Source: Citrus sinensis
Taxonomy: Eukaryota; Streptophyta; Magnoliopsida; Sapindales; Rutaceae
NCBI RefSeq assembly: GCF_022201045.2
Contig: NC_068559.1
Coordinates: forward strand, 27,535,501-27,599,500
Reading direction: 5' to 3'
Length of the DNA stretch: 64,000 bases
Shown: piece by piece, positions 31,567-45,100 of the stretch
Layout: each line of letters starts with the position of its first letter
How positions within the stretch are numbered: the stretch's first letter is position 1
The notes under the pieces: model-generated
Told to the model about the DNA's origin: nothing
Seen by the model: the letters and a program-made list of their open reading frames with translations, nothing else
Database searches by the model: none
Made by a program: the position numbers and the translations under genes

Positions 31567-34500
31567 TTACGATTTTGAAGGACCAGCACCCATTGATAAA
31601 CTCCTCACGGCAACCTTGATCGCACCAATGGCACTAAGCTGCCTCATCTCCAGGCTCAGCCCATGTCTGTCCTGGTTCCTACATCCTTCTTCTGTGTGAA
31701 CGGCGGCAAAGTATGCTATCTGAATGGCCAAAAACACGCAATAAGAGACATTTGATTAGTGGAAACTCATCAATTCTCTAAACCATGCATGATTCAGTGG
31801 GCACTCATGCTTATATAAGGTTTATGAATACAGAAGGCAACAAGCAGAGCAACTTCTAGATGCCATGTTCAGGAGTGCAAGTGTTTGATGTTCTTCACCG
31901 GTTCCAACAAGCAGCTGAATCATTCATATAAAAACCACCATCATCAACCATCAATGGGGTAATTGACAGAATCACAGAATAACAAAAATAGCAAGTACTA
32001 CTGCTGCAATTCTCTCTGCACTGGACAAAAACATAAGGGTGTCAAGACATTTAATAAGGTACATATAGAGGTACCCTAGTGCTCCATGATAGACAATTAA
32101 TCATGGAAGGAATTCATCTTTATTGCAGTCCATGAGCTGGCTGGCAGACCCACAAACCACACTGTTGTCATTATCGTTAAGGCACATATGGGGGTATCAT
32201 TGCTGACGTCACACAGTTTTATCAGTTCCTTCAACTTAGTTTCCTACATTTATTCTGACAAGCATAACTAAATTGCAACAATGTAATGGACATTGTGATG
32301 CCAAACAGAGAATGTTTTAGAATAAAGAATGAGAACATTAACCATAAATCAATTGATAAACTTATTTCGCAGTTTCAATGATATCCTTTCAATGTATCAT
32401 AAAGGAAAATGCCTTGGGATGCCTTCATATGTAATTATTGAATGCGTGCTATGGAACATGACAAGTTTAATGCACCGAAAAGTGTTTAGTACTATTCCTT
32501 CATTGTAGTAAGTGGAATGCTGAAACCACAGGCTGTCCCCTGGAGGTAATGATGATTTGATACCTCAACCGGACAGATAGTGAAAGATGTAGAGTTGAAT
32601 GTGCTTGCTAGTTGCTAGAAGGTAGATAAGGAAAGAAAATATGAGTATTAACTTGCATCAGAAGATATACCGGGCTCTAATAGCAGAATAATAATAATTA
32701 TTCAAGTGCATTATTTGGCACTAGAAAGAGAGCTTCGAAGTAAACTCAATAGGAAATTAATAAGACACAAGTACGAGGAAATATAGAAGAAATCATTCAG
32801 CCATCCTCTCCTCCTCCGCATTGTAATCCATAATCAACATAATGATATCCATTGGAAATAGTTAATAAAATAGACAAGGGTCGTAGAGACCAGATCAGAG
32901 ACCTCTCTTATCTTCAACATTACATAGCATCCGACAATTGATGTGGAGATTTCATGCCATTGAACTCAAGAAAATTTAATAAATGCTTCAGGTTAACCCT
33001 TAGTTGTGGTAAAACTATTTGATAGAATATAAACAATACAAGGAGAGTATGCACAAATTTACTACCACCACAAATGTAGAATTCTCAAAACTTTTTTTTT
33101 TCCGGTTTTTAAGGTATTGGCAACATTTTATGATTTATGCTTTACGAAGCAGTTGCTGACCAATTTCACAACAATTAAGTACCTAATCTGTTAATCTCGG
33201 GCAAAAGACACATGAAATCAATAACTAGAACGAGAGTTCAATTTCATAGGCAAACAAAACTCTTTGGACTATCTACATACTACTATGTAGTTTTACAGTG
33301 TAAGGTTTAATGAAATGCAACTTTATCCTTCATCTCAAAGCATGCTAAAGGAATATTGTACTAACCACAAGTTCTTAACATTAATCACAAGACGAAAAAC
33401 ATCACAAAGTTCAGCTGCAACCATGAAAGACTTATGGATACCATAAATCTACAATACCTTGCCAGAAGCATTACGGATGGGTGATATGTGAAGAAGATTC
33501 CAAAATGAGCTTTTATCCTTCCTGATATGAATGCAGCAAGATTTTATTAAGGTTTGAAGAACATAGAGCAGTTTCAAAAAATGCTGAAAGTATTGTCAAG
33601 TATCAACCTGTAGTTTAAGATACGTACTGTGCATGCTTGCTCGGTTTGAATGCTTTCCTTTATCTGTGGAAGACTAGGGATAAATAAAACATTCATCCAA
33701 CCAAAAACCCACTTGGGGACTCAAGTTACCAAAAATATCAGAGCTCTGCGTGGTTATATTCGTACATATTCCATATATATACTTTTCTTTTTGGGATAAC
33801 GGGAAATAGCAATAGATACCTGATATAGTACTGCGGTATCGGTATCCACCCCATTCAAGAACCTACAATTTTGCCCCACCACTTCATTTCTATCATAACC
33901 TATAGAAGTTGGGTGGTGAAATAAGAAGCTGGATAAACAGCGTGGTCTACAATTTGCTACATTTTGATAAAAATATATTATGCTATTCTTGTAATTTTGG
34001 TAAATATTTGAGCACCTGTCAACTTCAAGAAGGCATCGCTTGCGTAAACCATAGGCATGTCGGGTAAGTGTGGATCAATTCTTCAACGCGAGAAGAACAT
34101 GTTGCACAAAACACAGAACAAAAACATTAGATATCTCCAAAATGCTAAAAGCCTACTTTAAAGTAGAAAATTAGGAATTTGCAACAACTCACAATACAAA
34201 GCTTTGTTTGATTCTACCAAGAGATATATATAATGAAGAACTGATGAAGCCCATCCCAGGTAAGCTGCATCTCTTTCCACACACCAATCTGCCTGTCAAC
34301 TGACTATAGTGTGTTAGCACAGACAAGATGTTGTCGATAGCGGTAGCAGCTTTTCGTTTCTCTAAATCACTTGCCTCACACGAATCTTCAATTTCTAATC
34401 CTGCAAGATAGAAACTCATCAAAAGAACTCCACCAAAACAAAAGTTGCTCCTGGAAGAATTAGTTGGAAAAATTCAAACCAAAAAGGAAACATAAACAAC

Positions 34501-36091
34501 CTGAATAGGTCATTCAGAACTCAGAAAATACTGGTATGCAGTGTTCACCATAGTATAACCACTATGCGAGAACATCAACCAGGTTCTGATGGACACTATG
34601 CATAATGGAAAATAAATTGATAGACTACAAAGCCAAACCAACGGCAATAATGCAGTAGCACGGTAAAGGTTAACAACAAGCCAAACTTAGGTAAAAAATG
34701 AAGAAACAAAGCAAAAATTTCTCAATTACAATCATCCAATATTAATCTAATGACAATCTGCATGTAAGAATCTCAATGTAGGAAGAGAAAGCATTGAATC
34801 ATTGATAACACTAGAACCATGAATCACTCAAGTAGAAACAAGTAGTATAAGATAATTAGAGCTGGAAAATGGGTTATGACACAATTACACGACTTGGATA
34901 TGACACGAATATTCCATATTTGTGTTCACAAATATTGACACAATTAATAAATGGTTGACACAAATGATAAATAACCGTGTCGTATCTGTGTTCGACCACC
35001 TCAACACGATTACATGTTTATGATACGAATATTAATCAGTATATGGTAATATTATTGAATTAACTAAGATCTATACTGAACACTAAATTATTTATTTGTG
35101 TCATATCCAAATTGTGCTATAAACTTATTCATGTCATATTTATGTCATGTAAACTTATTAATGATCTATTTTTAAGAATCATATTGACATTTGTTATTTT
35201 TAGCTTTTTTTTTGCATTAAATATATTAAACGATTAATAAGCGAGTCCTATCCATGTTTTGGTGTTTTCACACGATTATAAATGGATTGTAATGGTGTTT
35301 GCTTAAATTTGACACAACAAGAATACGACGCAATTACACGAATTGACAACCCTAAAGATAATAACCTCAGACCAACACATTTCATCAGATTCATTACCAA
35401 CTAAAACTTAACCACTAATAGATATATGTAAGAGCTAGCCATCCTATAACTAATAAGAAACTGTGATATAATTAAAAGCTGCTCTGCACTCAGTAAAATG
35501 ACATAAGCATGTTAAAAGTATCAAAAGCAAACCTGTATCATCCGAATCAAGAGCCAAAACACGATCCAAATCCAACAAAGAATCCGAGCAGACCTCCCTT
35601 CTACACGAACCAAACACAATCTCTCTCAATCTGGACCCTCCACCATCTTCACTATAACTCATTCCACTATTTCTCATATGTTTTCTTGAAACTATAGGCA
35701 CTTGAACCGCCACAAAATGAGTCGCCCGCCCATCTTCTTTACCAAAAACCGGACTCATTTTAAACAACATCCAAAAGGGTGTCCCATCTTTCTTATAATT
35801 CAACAAATTAACCTCAATTGGCCTCTCTTCACGAATTGCCTCTCGAATTTCCATAATTGTTCTTCTATTAGTCCTTGGACCTTGAAACATTCTGCCATTT
35901 CTGCCAATTATTTCTGCCCTTGAAAAACCAGACATTTTCAGGAATCCTCGACTTGCAAACACGATTGGGTGGCCTGAAATTGAAGGATCGGTTATTGTAA
36001 AACTGTCTGGCAATTCATCAAGTGCTTCATGCACCCACAAGGTGTAACGATTATTAAAAGATTGCTCAATTAGACCCAACTGTGAGTCCAT
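31567..36091 (-). CDS. TLP1: Twin LOV / PAS-LOV blue-light protein
   Basis: Seven exons on the minus strand (35533-36091, 34193-34400, 34016-34080, 33820-33899, 33608-33663, 33458-33521, 31567-31719) join in frame to 394 residues. The protein has two PAS/LOV domains, about residues 25-135 and 245-360. In the second, the flavin motif GQNCRFLNG carries the photoactive cysteine (Cys289). In the first, the same place reads GRNGRMFQG, with Gly66 instead of cysteine, so it cannot form the flavin adduct. That agrees with Arabidopsis PAS/LOV protein (TLP1, At2g02710), reported to bind VTC2-type GDP-L-galactose phosphorylases in a blue-light-sensitive way and so touch ascorbate synthesis. Intron 1 carries a hAT MITE; intron 6 is 1.7 kb. 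Exon splits fall inside the LOV core. Borders are by eye but each junction keeps frame. Confidence 0.92.
34849..35362. mobile_element. hAT-type MITE in TLP1 intron 1
   Basis: A perfect 8-base target duplication, AAGATAAT (34849-34856 and 35355-35362), flanks a 498-base element. It starts TAGAGCTGG and ends CAACCCTA, whose complement is TAGGGTTG. An 8-base duplication and TAG-type ends are hallmarks of hAT elements. Both subterminal regions are rich in GACACAATTACACGA-like words, as expected of transposase-binding repeats. It has no coding capacity. Confidence 0.88.
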
Positions 36092-37475
36092 TTCTCTTCC
36101 CCTTTGATAATATTAGTCCCAATCCCATGTGGCACTTTGTGCTAACCAGCTTCAATTAACAAAGAAACCAAATTCAAAAACAGAGGAAACTGTAAACAGA
36201 GCACGCATCAACACAAATCCTCTTTTTGATAAAATGAAAAACAGGATAAATAAATGAACAAAACAGCTGCATCTGGTGAGAGAGTGAGCTTAGAGTGAAG
36301 AAGAACGCCGACACATTTTGTTTCTTCTTCGTTATCTTTTCTTAAGGATGAGAACTTTAAAATATCTCGTAAGAGTTTTGAAATCGAATGAACAATGATG
36401 GAGGAGCGATACCCATCAATCGTTTTTCAATGAACCTGAGAAGAAGTTTCTAACCCTGTGATGATAGAGACTTTCTTCGAAGCAAGGCAAGCACACAACT
36501 TCGCAGTCACAAAAAAAAAAAGAAAAGAAAAGAAAATTAAATGAATGAGGAAAAAATAATTAAGGAAAATTCATGACCCCGATTTCTGTACCAATTTGGT
36601 TTTGTTGCTCCCACAAGAATCAGTGGACCCCAAATATTTCTTAATTGTTGATCATGATTCATGATCGACTTGGAAGGATTTTAGTTTTACCTTTGCTCAG
36701 GCATATCGAGGGCTAATAAACGATGGAGATGAGATTGGGGAAACGGCCTGCATACACACAGAACGTGAACCACATACTTATCCAGTCCGCGTCATCAGCA
36801 GGTGTCGTTTACTTTGTAAGACTGATTGTAACGGTGCTTTACTGTACTTGTACAGCGAAGACATACGGTGGCCCGCTGATTTGTTTTATCAAAGCTTTTC
36901 TTTGTTGATTGATTGTGCCAAAAATGCCAAACCCAACAAAATAATAAGGTCGGCTCCGGGATCAACCCAAAGGAGAGTTGGCGTGTCATAGCGGCGCATC
37001 GCCGCGTTTCCACGTGTCCTATGGTGAGTCAGCTCGCTATGTAGTGGGTTTTACGTCAGTGCATTCGGCAACAAGTGAGCGCAAGAGTTAATAGAACGAT
37101 ATAATTACAATCTTAGCCCTACTTGGGGAACTCATCAAGATCAAGACGCTGCGTTTCAACTTTTAGAAATAAATTAAAAAAAGAGGAGGAGAAATAAAAT
37201 TCGGATGCCAGAAGCAGATCGAAGCCAAGAAACTCAAGGCGCACTGGCTTCTGCTCTTCCAAGTTAGATCTCCGATTTCCCAAAGGCACAAAAAGCTCGG
37301 CGTTGGTCCTCAATCAGGTTACTTTTAGTCTTCATTTCAAATTCTGACTGTAGAGTTTACGTCATTCAATTTTACTTTCATTATTTGAATCCGTTGGCCG
37401 CCGTTTGGATCGTAAGACGTTTGATAATCAATTTTCGATTAGTTTTTCAGAGGCTAGTTTAGTTCGGTTAGGAGG
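36092..37475. promoter_or_regulatory. Shared head-to-head promoter of TLP1 and TML
   Basis: TLP1 leaves to the left and TML to the right from this 1.4-kb region. A perfect G-box, CACGTG, is at 37011-37016. Just before it, 36991-37005 is a 6-bp-stem palindrome GCGGCG-CAT-CGCCGC. The stretch 36960-37060 is the most G/C-rich part and the best candidate core. G-boxes bind bZIP and bHLH factors, including light-responsive ones. Which of the two genes it serves is not known. Confidence 0.5.
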
Positions 37476-40400
37476 ATGAATTTTCTGCTGCGTTCTACTA
37501 CTACGCAACACGTGGCCGCAGAACAGGTTAGTGTGCAGCAGGAGTCTCCCGCGGACACGAGTTTTGTGCCGAAACCTGCATCGACCTTGGAAGGTCTTAT
37601 AACCGAGGATCCGTTTCCGCTGTATTCATCTTCTGATGATCGCGATGGAGAGAGTGATGGCGTTGGAGCAGAAGCTAGCGGCATTGCAAGTTCCAGCTGC
37701 AAGAATGACACTTCTGTTGTAGAAAATCACACTGATGTTTCTGAAGAAGAAGGGTGGATTACAATTCCTTACAGTACGTTCTCTTAATCACAGTCTACTT
37801 TGATATTTTATTAGTTTGGATTTGTTTGTGTGGAAACTTGCAGAATTTACCATAACTTTTATTATATTACTGAATTTATTTTTCAAATTGTATTCAAGGT
37901 TTAGGTACGTTTGGGATGAGGTGTTTAGGCTTTTAAGTCATAGCTGGTGTAGAGTGGAATCTCTAGTTGTCATTTATTGGTGGGTGAGTGGTTGCTAAAC
38001 ATTAGCTGCCGAGTCCCGAGTGAAAGTTGGTGTGTAGCAAATGCTTTGCTGTTGTTCTTTCAAAATTAATCTGAAGAACAGCTACAAACATTTCCTTGAA
38101 AAAAATTTCCTTTAGTAATATAAACATCATGCATTGAACTGAGTTTTTCTATAGATATGATATGAGTTTCTCTTTTAGTACATTTAATGCTTGATGTATT
38201 TTTGTAGAGGAACTCCCTGATAATTGGTGTGATGCGCCGGATATCCAATCATTATGCTCACTGGACCGCCCCTTTGTTTTTCCTGGTACATTAATCATTC
38301 TTGAATCTGTTGCCTGCTTCAGTGTTGGAATTCATCACTTGTTTCCTCATTTTGGACTTGTTCTTTCTATCATGAGACCTTAAGTCTTTTGTTATTCCAG
38401 GTGAACAAATACATGTCCTGGCATGCTTGTCAGCATGCAAGCAGGATACAGAAGTTATTACACCATTTAAAGTTGCTGCCGTAATGAGTAGAACTAGTAG
38501 AGCTCAAAGCCCTGAGGAAAAAAATGAAAACATGGAGGACAAGGTTAATTCTGAGGCTGGAGAGGGACAATTGAGTCATGATGTTCAAGTTATACATCAA
38601 AATGGTGAATACTTGTCAGAAGAGAAGATTGATTTACGAAAGGATATTTCTGTTAGTGAATCTTTGCTAAGAATGGAAGACCATAAAAGACAAACTGAAA
38701 CATTATTGCACAGATTCAAGAATTCCCATTTTTTTGTTAGGATTGCGGAGTCAGGTGAGCCACTGTGGTCAAAGAAAAGTGATCCTGAGATGTCTTTGGA
38801 ATCTGCTGAGGCAGAGAGTCAAAAGTCCATTACAAGTGGCAAAAAAACTGCAAAGAACATGTCTGGCGTTGCTGCAGTCATTGATAAAGGAGATTTTGAT
38901 GCTAACCTCTCTGGTGGAGTGGCAAGAAATATTGTAAAGTGCTGTTCTCTTTCTAATGGAGACATAGTGGTATGTGAAAAAGAGCACTCTGAATTGTCTT
39001 TTGATTGTTGGTTTGTCTGCTTACTCTTTTAATGATAGTTCAGATGAGTACATTGTATCTCTTATGCATTTGTTGCAAGGTTTTGTTTTACCACCTAGAC
39101 ATGCAAGTTTCTGATCTTAATACAAGTTCATTCAGTTTAGTTTTCCCTGCATTTTGAAGTCACCACCTTGGGTTAAAAACTCTCTCGATTATCATATTGT
39201 ACAAGTTGCCATGATTATTATTTTGATCTTGTTGGCTGGCTCAGTAATTTGGTTGTTCAATATTTCAATCCCCAGAAGGGTAATCCCAGAAGCATTGTTG
39301 CTCGACCAAATTTAGCTCTTAAAATTTTTCATTGATGAATCTTTATATTTGTGATGGCCATTCCTGGTTAAGCTGTTGTTCGGAGTAATGATTCTCATTC
39401 CACGTCTTTGTTTGGAAGGATGCAGGTGCTTTTACAAGTGAATGTTGGTGTTGATTTTTTGAGAGAACCTGTTATAGAAATTCTTCAATTTGAGAAATAT
39501 AGGGAAAGAAGTCTGTCTTCTGAGAATCGGGATAACTCAGTCATTACAAATCCAGACCCATGTGGAGAATTGTTAAAATGGTTGCTTCCTTTGGATAACA
39601 CTGTTCCTCCTCCAGCTCGTACGTTATCGCCTCCTCGCTTAAATTCTGGTTCTGCAATTGGCAGTACTCATCAGAAGTCCGCATCTTCTGGCTCTCAACT
39701 TTTCTCTTTTGGCCATTTTAGAAGCTACTCTATGTCATCACTTCCTCAAAGTCCTGCACCTCCTTCTGCACCGCCTAAAGCCCAAAGTTCTAAGCCAACA
39801 TTTGACCTTGAAGATTGGGATCAGTACACCTCTCAAAAACTGTTTAAGGGTCAAAGAACTGGAAATGAAGGACTTTTATCTTTTCGAGGTGTTTCATTGG
39901 AGAGAGAAAGATTTTCTGTTCGTTGTGGATTGGAAGGCATCTATGTTCCAGGAAGAAGGTGGAGGAGGAAGCTTGAAATAATTCAACCTGTTGAAATTCA
40001 TTCTTTTGCTGCTGACTGCAATACAGATGACCTTCTTTGCGTCCAGATAAGGGTATATATCATGATCTTTACGGGACACGTAACAATTAGTCCTCTTATT
40101 TATATAGAAATTATGTAAAATAATTACATAATCAATCTTGAATTGCTTTTTGGGTCCTGCCTTTAGTTTTGATCTAATTTTTACCATGTTATATCACGCA
40201 GAATGTGTCTCCAGCACACGCCCCAGATATTGTGTTATATATAGATGCTATAACAATTGTCTTTGAGGAGGCATCAAAAGGTGGACCATCTTCACCATTG
40301 CCAATTGCATGTATTGAAGCTGGCAATGACCACAATTTACCAAACTTAGCCCTCAGGTTGTCTTTCACTTCAGGTGTCTTAAGTCACTTTTCAATTTCAT

Positions 40401-42549
40401 GTTGCTACTCTGGATTTTATTCTGCTGCTCTTAGCATTGTAATATCTGTTGGTGGTTGACAACGGATGTAGAAATAATACAATATTTGCATTGGTAATCC
40501 CAGCTAGTGAGGATAAGTTTTAGATCACTGACTTCTGTTTGTTTTTATATGGGGATAATGCATTAGTTGCATGCATGAACAATAATGAATTTTAGTCTTC
40601 TGTATTGTTTCTAGTTTATCTCCAGAATGATGGTGAGTTTCTGCATGGTGTGTTTATTTCCTGATGTGTTAATGACAGATAGGTAGCAGGACAGTTAAAA
40701 CCAACCAAAATGAGTCCCATGCTATTAGTAATTGCTTGACTGGTTATCAGGTGTTCGCTGCCGTGAAATCATATAACTTGTGAGGTTTAGCTTGCCAATG
40801 GCTATCAATTGTGAATCACATGTAGTTCAGTTGATATGGTCATATTAGTTGAACTGAAAGTACTTGCGTACACGGATGTATATATTGATAAAGCAAGAAG
40901 GATATTTGCTCATATCTAAGAATATTATGCTAGGGGAAAGATTTGTTGTTTATTTTTATTTCACTTATGTTATTTATGTTATAACTTATTTGAGGGTATT
41001 TCCATCTCAGGAGGGGTGAAGAGCACTCATTTATTCTTAAACCGGTGCCTTCGTTGTTGAAGAATCTCAAAGCTTATGGGGAAAAAAGTTTCCAATCATC
41101 AAGTTCAAGTTTGCGTCTTCCTTCTAAGACTTTCGAAGGAAATGGGAGTTCTTCAGCTGCCGATCAGTATGCAGTTATGTTATCGTGTCGGTGCAATTAC
41201 ACTGGTATCCATGATGCTTTTAATTTACCTGATCATCTGATATATTTTAACAAGTTAATGTTTCCTTACTCTTTTACTTCATTTTATCTTGAAGAGTCGA
41301 GATTGTTTTTCAAGCAACCCACATCTTGGCGACCACGGATCTCAAGAGATCTCATGATCTCTGTTGCATCTGAAATATCAGGACAGTCCTCTGAAGCCAA
41401 TGAAAGAGTCACTCAGCTTCCAGTTCAGGTATTTTTTTTAAAAAAAAAAAAAACTAATTTTAGTCTCGATTTATCACCCTCGCTTGGTTTTTTTCTCATC
41501 TAACTGGTTCAAAATGTCAGGTCTTAACTCTTCAGGCATCAAATTTGACATCCCAAGATCTAACTTTGACAGTTCTTGCTCCGACCTCATTTACCTATCC
41601 TCCTTCGGTGGTATCCTTGAATTCTTCTCCAACATCACCAATGAGCCCATTTATTGGTTTTTCAGAGTTTACAGGAAGGTTAAATGATGAGCAACGTGGT
41701 CCTGCATTGCATAGAGGGAGCACGGCACCTCTTGTTTCAGAGTCTGAGAAGCATAATGGCGATAGTGCAACTCGGTCTATGTCACTTAACAAGCCATCTG
41801 CCATATCCGATGTAGTTCCAAGTTCTGGATTGGGTTGTACACATCTGTGGCTGCAGAGTAGAGTTCCATTAGGGTAATTTTCCTCTCCCTTCTCCTTGAT
41901 TTGTAATTTCTCAGGCAATTACGATTTATTGTGGTTGCATCAGGTGTGTTCCTGCTCAATCTACGGCTACCATCAAGCTTGAGTTGCTTCCATTGACTGA
42001 TGGCATAATCACCCTTGATACTCTGCATATTGATGTTAAAGAGAAAGGTATCCATCTGCTTTTTTTTTTCTGTTTGTTCTGGCCAACGTACTACTAGAAG
42101 TTTTTTCCCCGTGCAATCTACAACATGGTTCTTTTGACTTTAACAATTACTGCTGCATTCATGTTGAGAGATAAATTATTGCTTTTCTGATATGGCTGTA
42201 TCCGACATTCAAGTTCAATCCCTGCATGGGTCTTGGTGCACACAAAGAAACACAGAACGTGTTCTGCGGTTGTGTGATCGAGTAGTATGTTAGTGTTTCA
42301 CATTTGGATTGATGCATTTACTTAATGATGATAATTGGTGCTCATCATTATTCTGTATTCTTTGGTTCATTCCTTGAAAAAATTTCCAGCATTTAGTTTG
42401 AGCATCATCATCTTGGAATGTAATGCTTTATAGCTCTGAGGTTCTTATGTGGAACTCCTGCCATTTTTGATATAACAGGTGCTACTTATGTCCCAGAGCA
42501 TTCGTTGAAGATAAATGCAACTACCAGCATTTCCACAGGGATAATTTAG
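37476..42549 (+). CDS. TML: TPLATE-complex muniscin-like protein (TML)
   Basis: Ten exons are read as 37476-37773, 38208-38285, 38401-38969, 39426-40052, 40202-40356, 41011-41204, 41295-41428, 41521-41873, 41944-42047 and 42479-42549, joining in frame to about 860 residues. The N-terminus MNFLLRS precedes an acidic Ser-rich part. Phrases such as SHFFVRIAESGEPLWSK and PNLALRRGEEHSFILKP, and the C-terminal end INATTSISTGII, match what I recall of Arabidopsis TML (At5g57460). TML is the muniscin-like adaptor subunit of the plant TPLATE (TSET) complex, which acts in clathrin-mediated endocytosis at the plasma membrane; its C-terminus is a mu-homology domain. A Ser/Pro-rich linker (near residues 380-440) looks disordered. 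The 90-base intron at 41205-41294 is in frame and stop-free. Family identity is from memory; the gene model itself is well supported. Confidence 0.8.
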
Positions 42550-45100
42550 GATGTAATTATTCAGATTCTTGATATCTTACTACATTTTGTACACAAATCG
42601 CCGAGAGTAAATTCAATTGGTCATCAAGATTTGAGCTTCTGGCAGATTGTTTTCAGACATGTAGCATCCAAGTGTATGGTCTCTTCAGTTTAGCGAGACT
42701 GGTCGTGTTCATTTGTTTCAGCAATATATACCCCTGGTATCATGATCGTATCGACGATCTTCAGATGCAATCCACATTTGTCATATGCCCTTGAACGGAA
42801 AAAGAATATGTTTCTTGTAGATTGAAGAGAATATGTGCATGATTGTTAGATTTTAGCTGAATTGTGGTTCGAATGTAATCAGTTCAATGTCGATTTTTGT
42901 TGGCTCCTCCTTTTATTAATCAAAATTTGGTCAACAAGGATTTTTTCCCCTCAGCAATAAGGTAAAAATGACACGGGCAAGAGAGAGAGAATGGATTAAT
43001 GAAATTTCAAGAGAGTGGAAAACATGATCGGTGAATTTTGGTTGATGATTATGACATTTGCCGTAACAATTAATAACTAATCATTTCTATAATAAATTAT
43101 TGTCTATTGACCACTAAATTAAATACTATCAGTTGATGCATTGATTTAGTACGCGACCTATCCAAACTTGTGAGTAAAGTATATTTCGTTATAAATCATT
43201 TTTTAATTTATTTTTGGATCGATTTTGTTATTTAATATTTTATTCCGACAATGTAGCATTTCCCTCTCCACCGTCCTTCACTGAGAAAAACTTGTAAAAA
43301 TCAGAAAATCTTCCGATAGCTACCAGAAATTATATTTAATTAAAAATTTTAGCAAAATAAAGCGATTAGTTAGCATGAAAAGTCAGGCTTGATGTTGCAT
43401 GCTAATGTCCAAAAGTCAAGGCTGATTCCTTGAACTAGCAGACAATCTACTTAAACAATTACATTCGATTTCATTTTCCGTAAAAGCTTCGTCTCTCTCC
43501 AATGAACCAGTCTTCTTCTATTTGTGATTTCTAAATACATGCTTCTCCTATTATTAAGAAATTTTAAAAAACTAATAATTAGATGATAATTCGAAGGTTA
43601 AAAAGCCAAAATGTCACCATCAAATGTTTATAGAAGTGCCAAAAGGCCAAAAAAAAAAAAAAAATCAACTGGCATCCAATTGTACGATCATATCGAGGAA
43701 TTAATACGTCAAATGATAGTATCATACATCCTAATTGCCTTATTTCCATTAGCACACTTCCCTTTTTTCTTTTTCTTTTTTTTTGTGTGTGGTAATTCTA
43801 TCATACACCCACACTTAAGATATGAACACGTTACAATAATGTATATATGAGGCAATTATTTTTATTTCTACATTGACGGTGTGACGAACTTTCTTTTAAG
43901 CACTACATTGCAAATACCCTTATTATAATAATTGTTGAGAGTCTCCTCCCACGCTTGGAAACAAAGTCTTGTAAATATCCATTTGATTATATTTTAACTT
44001 TCAATATCCATCATTTGATTGCATGAAATTAATGGCTCAAAGTTTTTGTATCAACGTTTTAAGTTAAAAATTTAAGTTAAATTAACCTCCCCTAAACTAA
44101 GAAAGTGTGGCTTTTTTGTTTTTGTTTTGTAAATATGATAATTATTGCATCATTTAGAAACGAGAATTATCTTTGCAACATATAAATGATTACATTCAAA
44201 TGCAGCTTGTATTTCATCAATTGTAGTGGATATTTGGTAAGAAAAAGAAGCTCAATTATTTTTTAAAATATAATTTAAATTTTGTGGGTTACATTGAATA
44301 TATGTCCTGGCCCTTAGGAGGGATTGCCGAGTGAATTTTAAACATTATTATTTAATTTGATACTTAAGTTTCAGAGAAGTCAAGGCTAAAAAATTAATTT
44401 AATTCACATTTCCTCTTAGCTTTTAAAAAGATATTAAAAAAATAAACATAAAAATTGAGCATTCTTCCCAAAATAATAATTTATTCCGTGTTCATATTTT
44501 CAATGTAATCTTTTAACAATTGGCTATTCCCTTAAAATATTTCATTTTATATCATGATCTCTCTAAATGAAAACTATAAGGGAATGAATGTGAAATTAGA
44601 AGTAAACGAATTGCAATTATTAATTTTAATTGTTTAAGCATATGCCTTAATAGAGGTGGTCAATGCTGTATGCTGAAAGCCTCAAAGAGAGGCTCCTATT
44701 AGTTATTACTTATTTAATGTAGACTCTATAAATCTATGAAATAAAATTCATATAAAAAAATAAAAAAAATGAAGTTAAATTTTAAAATAAAATGAAAGAA
44801 AGGGAAGATGCATGCACAGTAACATGAGCTCAATATGACGCGCGCGTTGGCGTCCGCCCACCGAAGAAGGACACGTCACCATCCAAGGGGTCCCTCCTTG
44901 CCCGAACTGCCCAGTTTTCCGCTCTCCCATCTGCCCGAGCTGCCCGTCCCTTTCCCTTCCGCTTTCGTCCTTTTCAATGTACAATCCCAACAGCCTTTCG
45001 CTACAAAATCCTGGACGGTCAGCACTATCGGGCGCACCGGGCAGCCAAAACACCCCTCCGATTGCCCGTTTTCTCCGGGCAGCTCATTTTGCTTTTTCTA
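42550..45100. other. Non-coding gap with G/C-rich block near 44830-45095
   Basis: Bases 42550 to about 42950 are the TML 3' region. The rest to 44830 is A/T-rich with no gene. Bases 44830-45095 are strikingly G/C- and CpG-rich: GACGCGCGCG at about 44837, an ACACGTCA motif near 44870, and repeated TGCCCGAACTGCCC / TGCCCGAGCTGCCC / CCGGGCAGC words. It sits 570-830 bases before the PBL34-like start codon and is probably a promoter island of that gene. Confidence 0.45.

Noticed and set aside
31367-31699. 110-codon open frame on the plus strand
   Set aside because: It is the antisense shadow of the last TLP1 exon, which reads clearly on the minus strand.
41205-41294. Continuous coding through this segment of TML
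   Set aside because: The 30 residues read like intron translation, while GT-AG removal joins CNYT to ESRLFFKQPTSW in frame.
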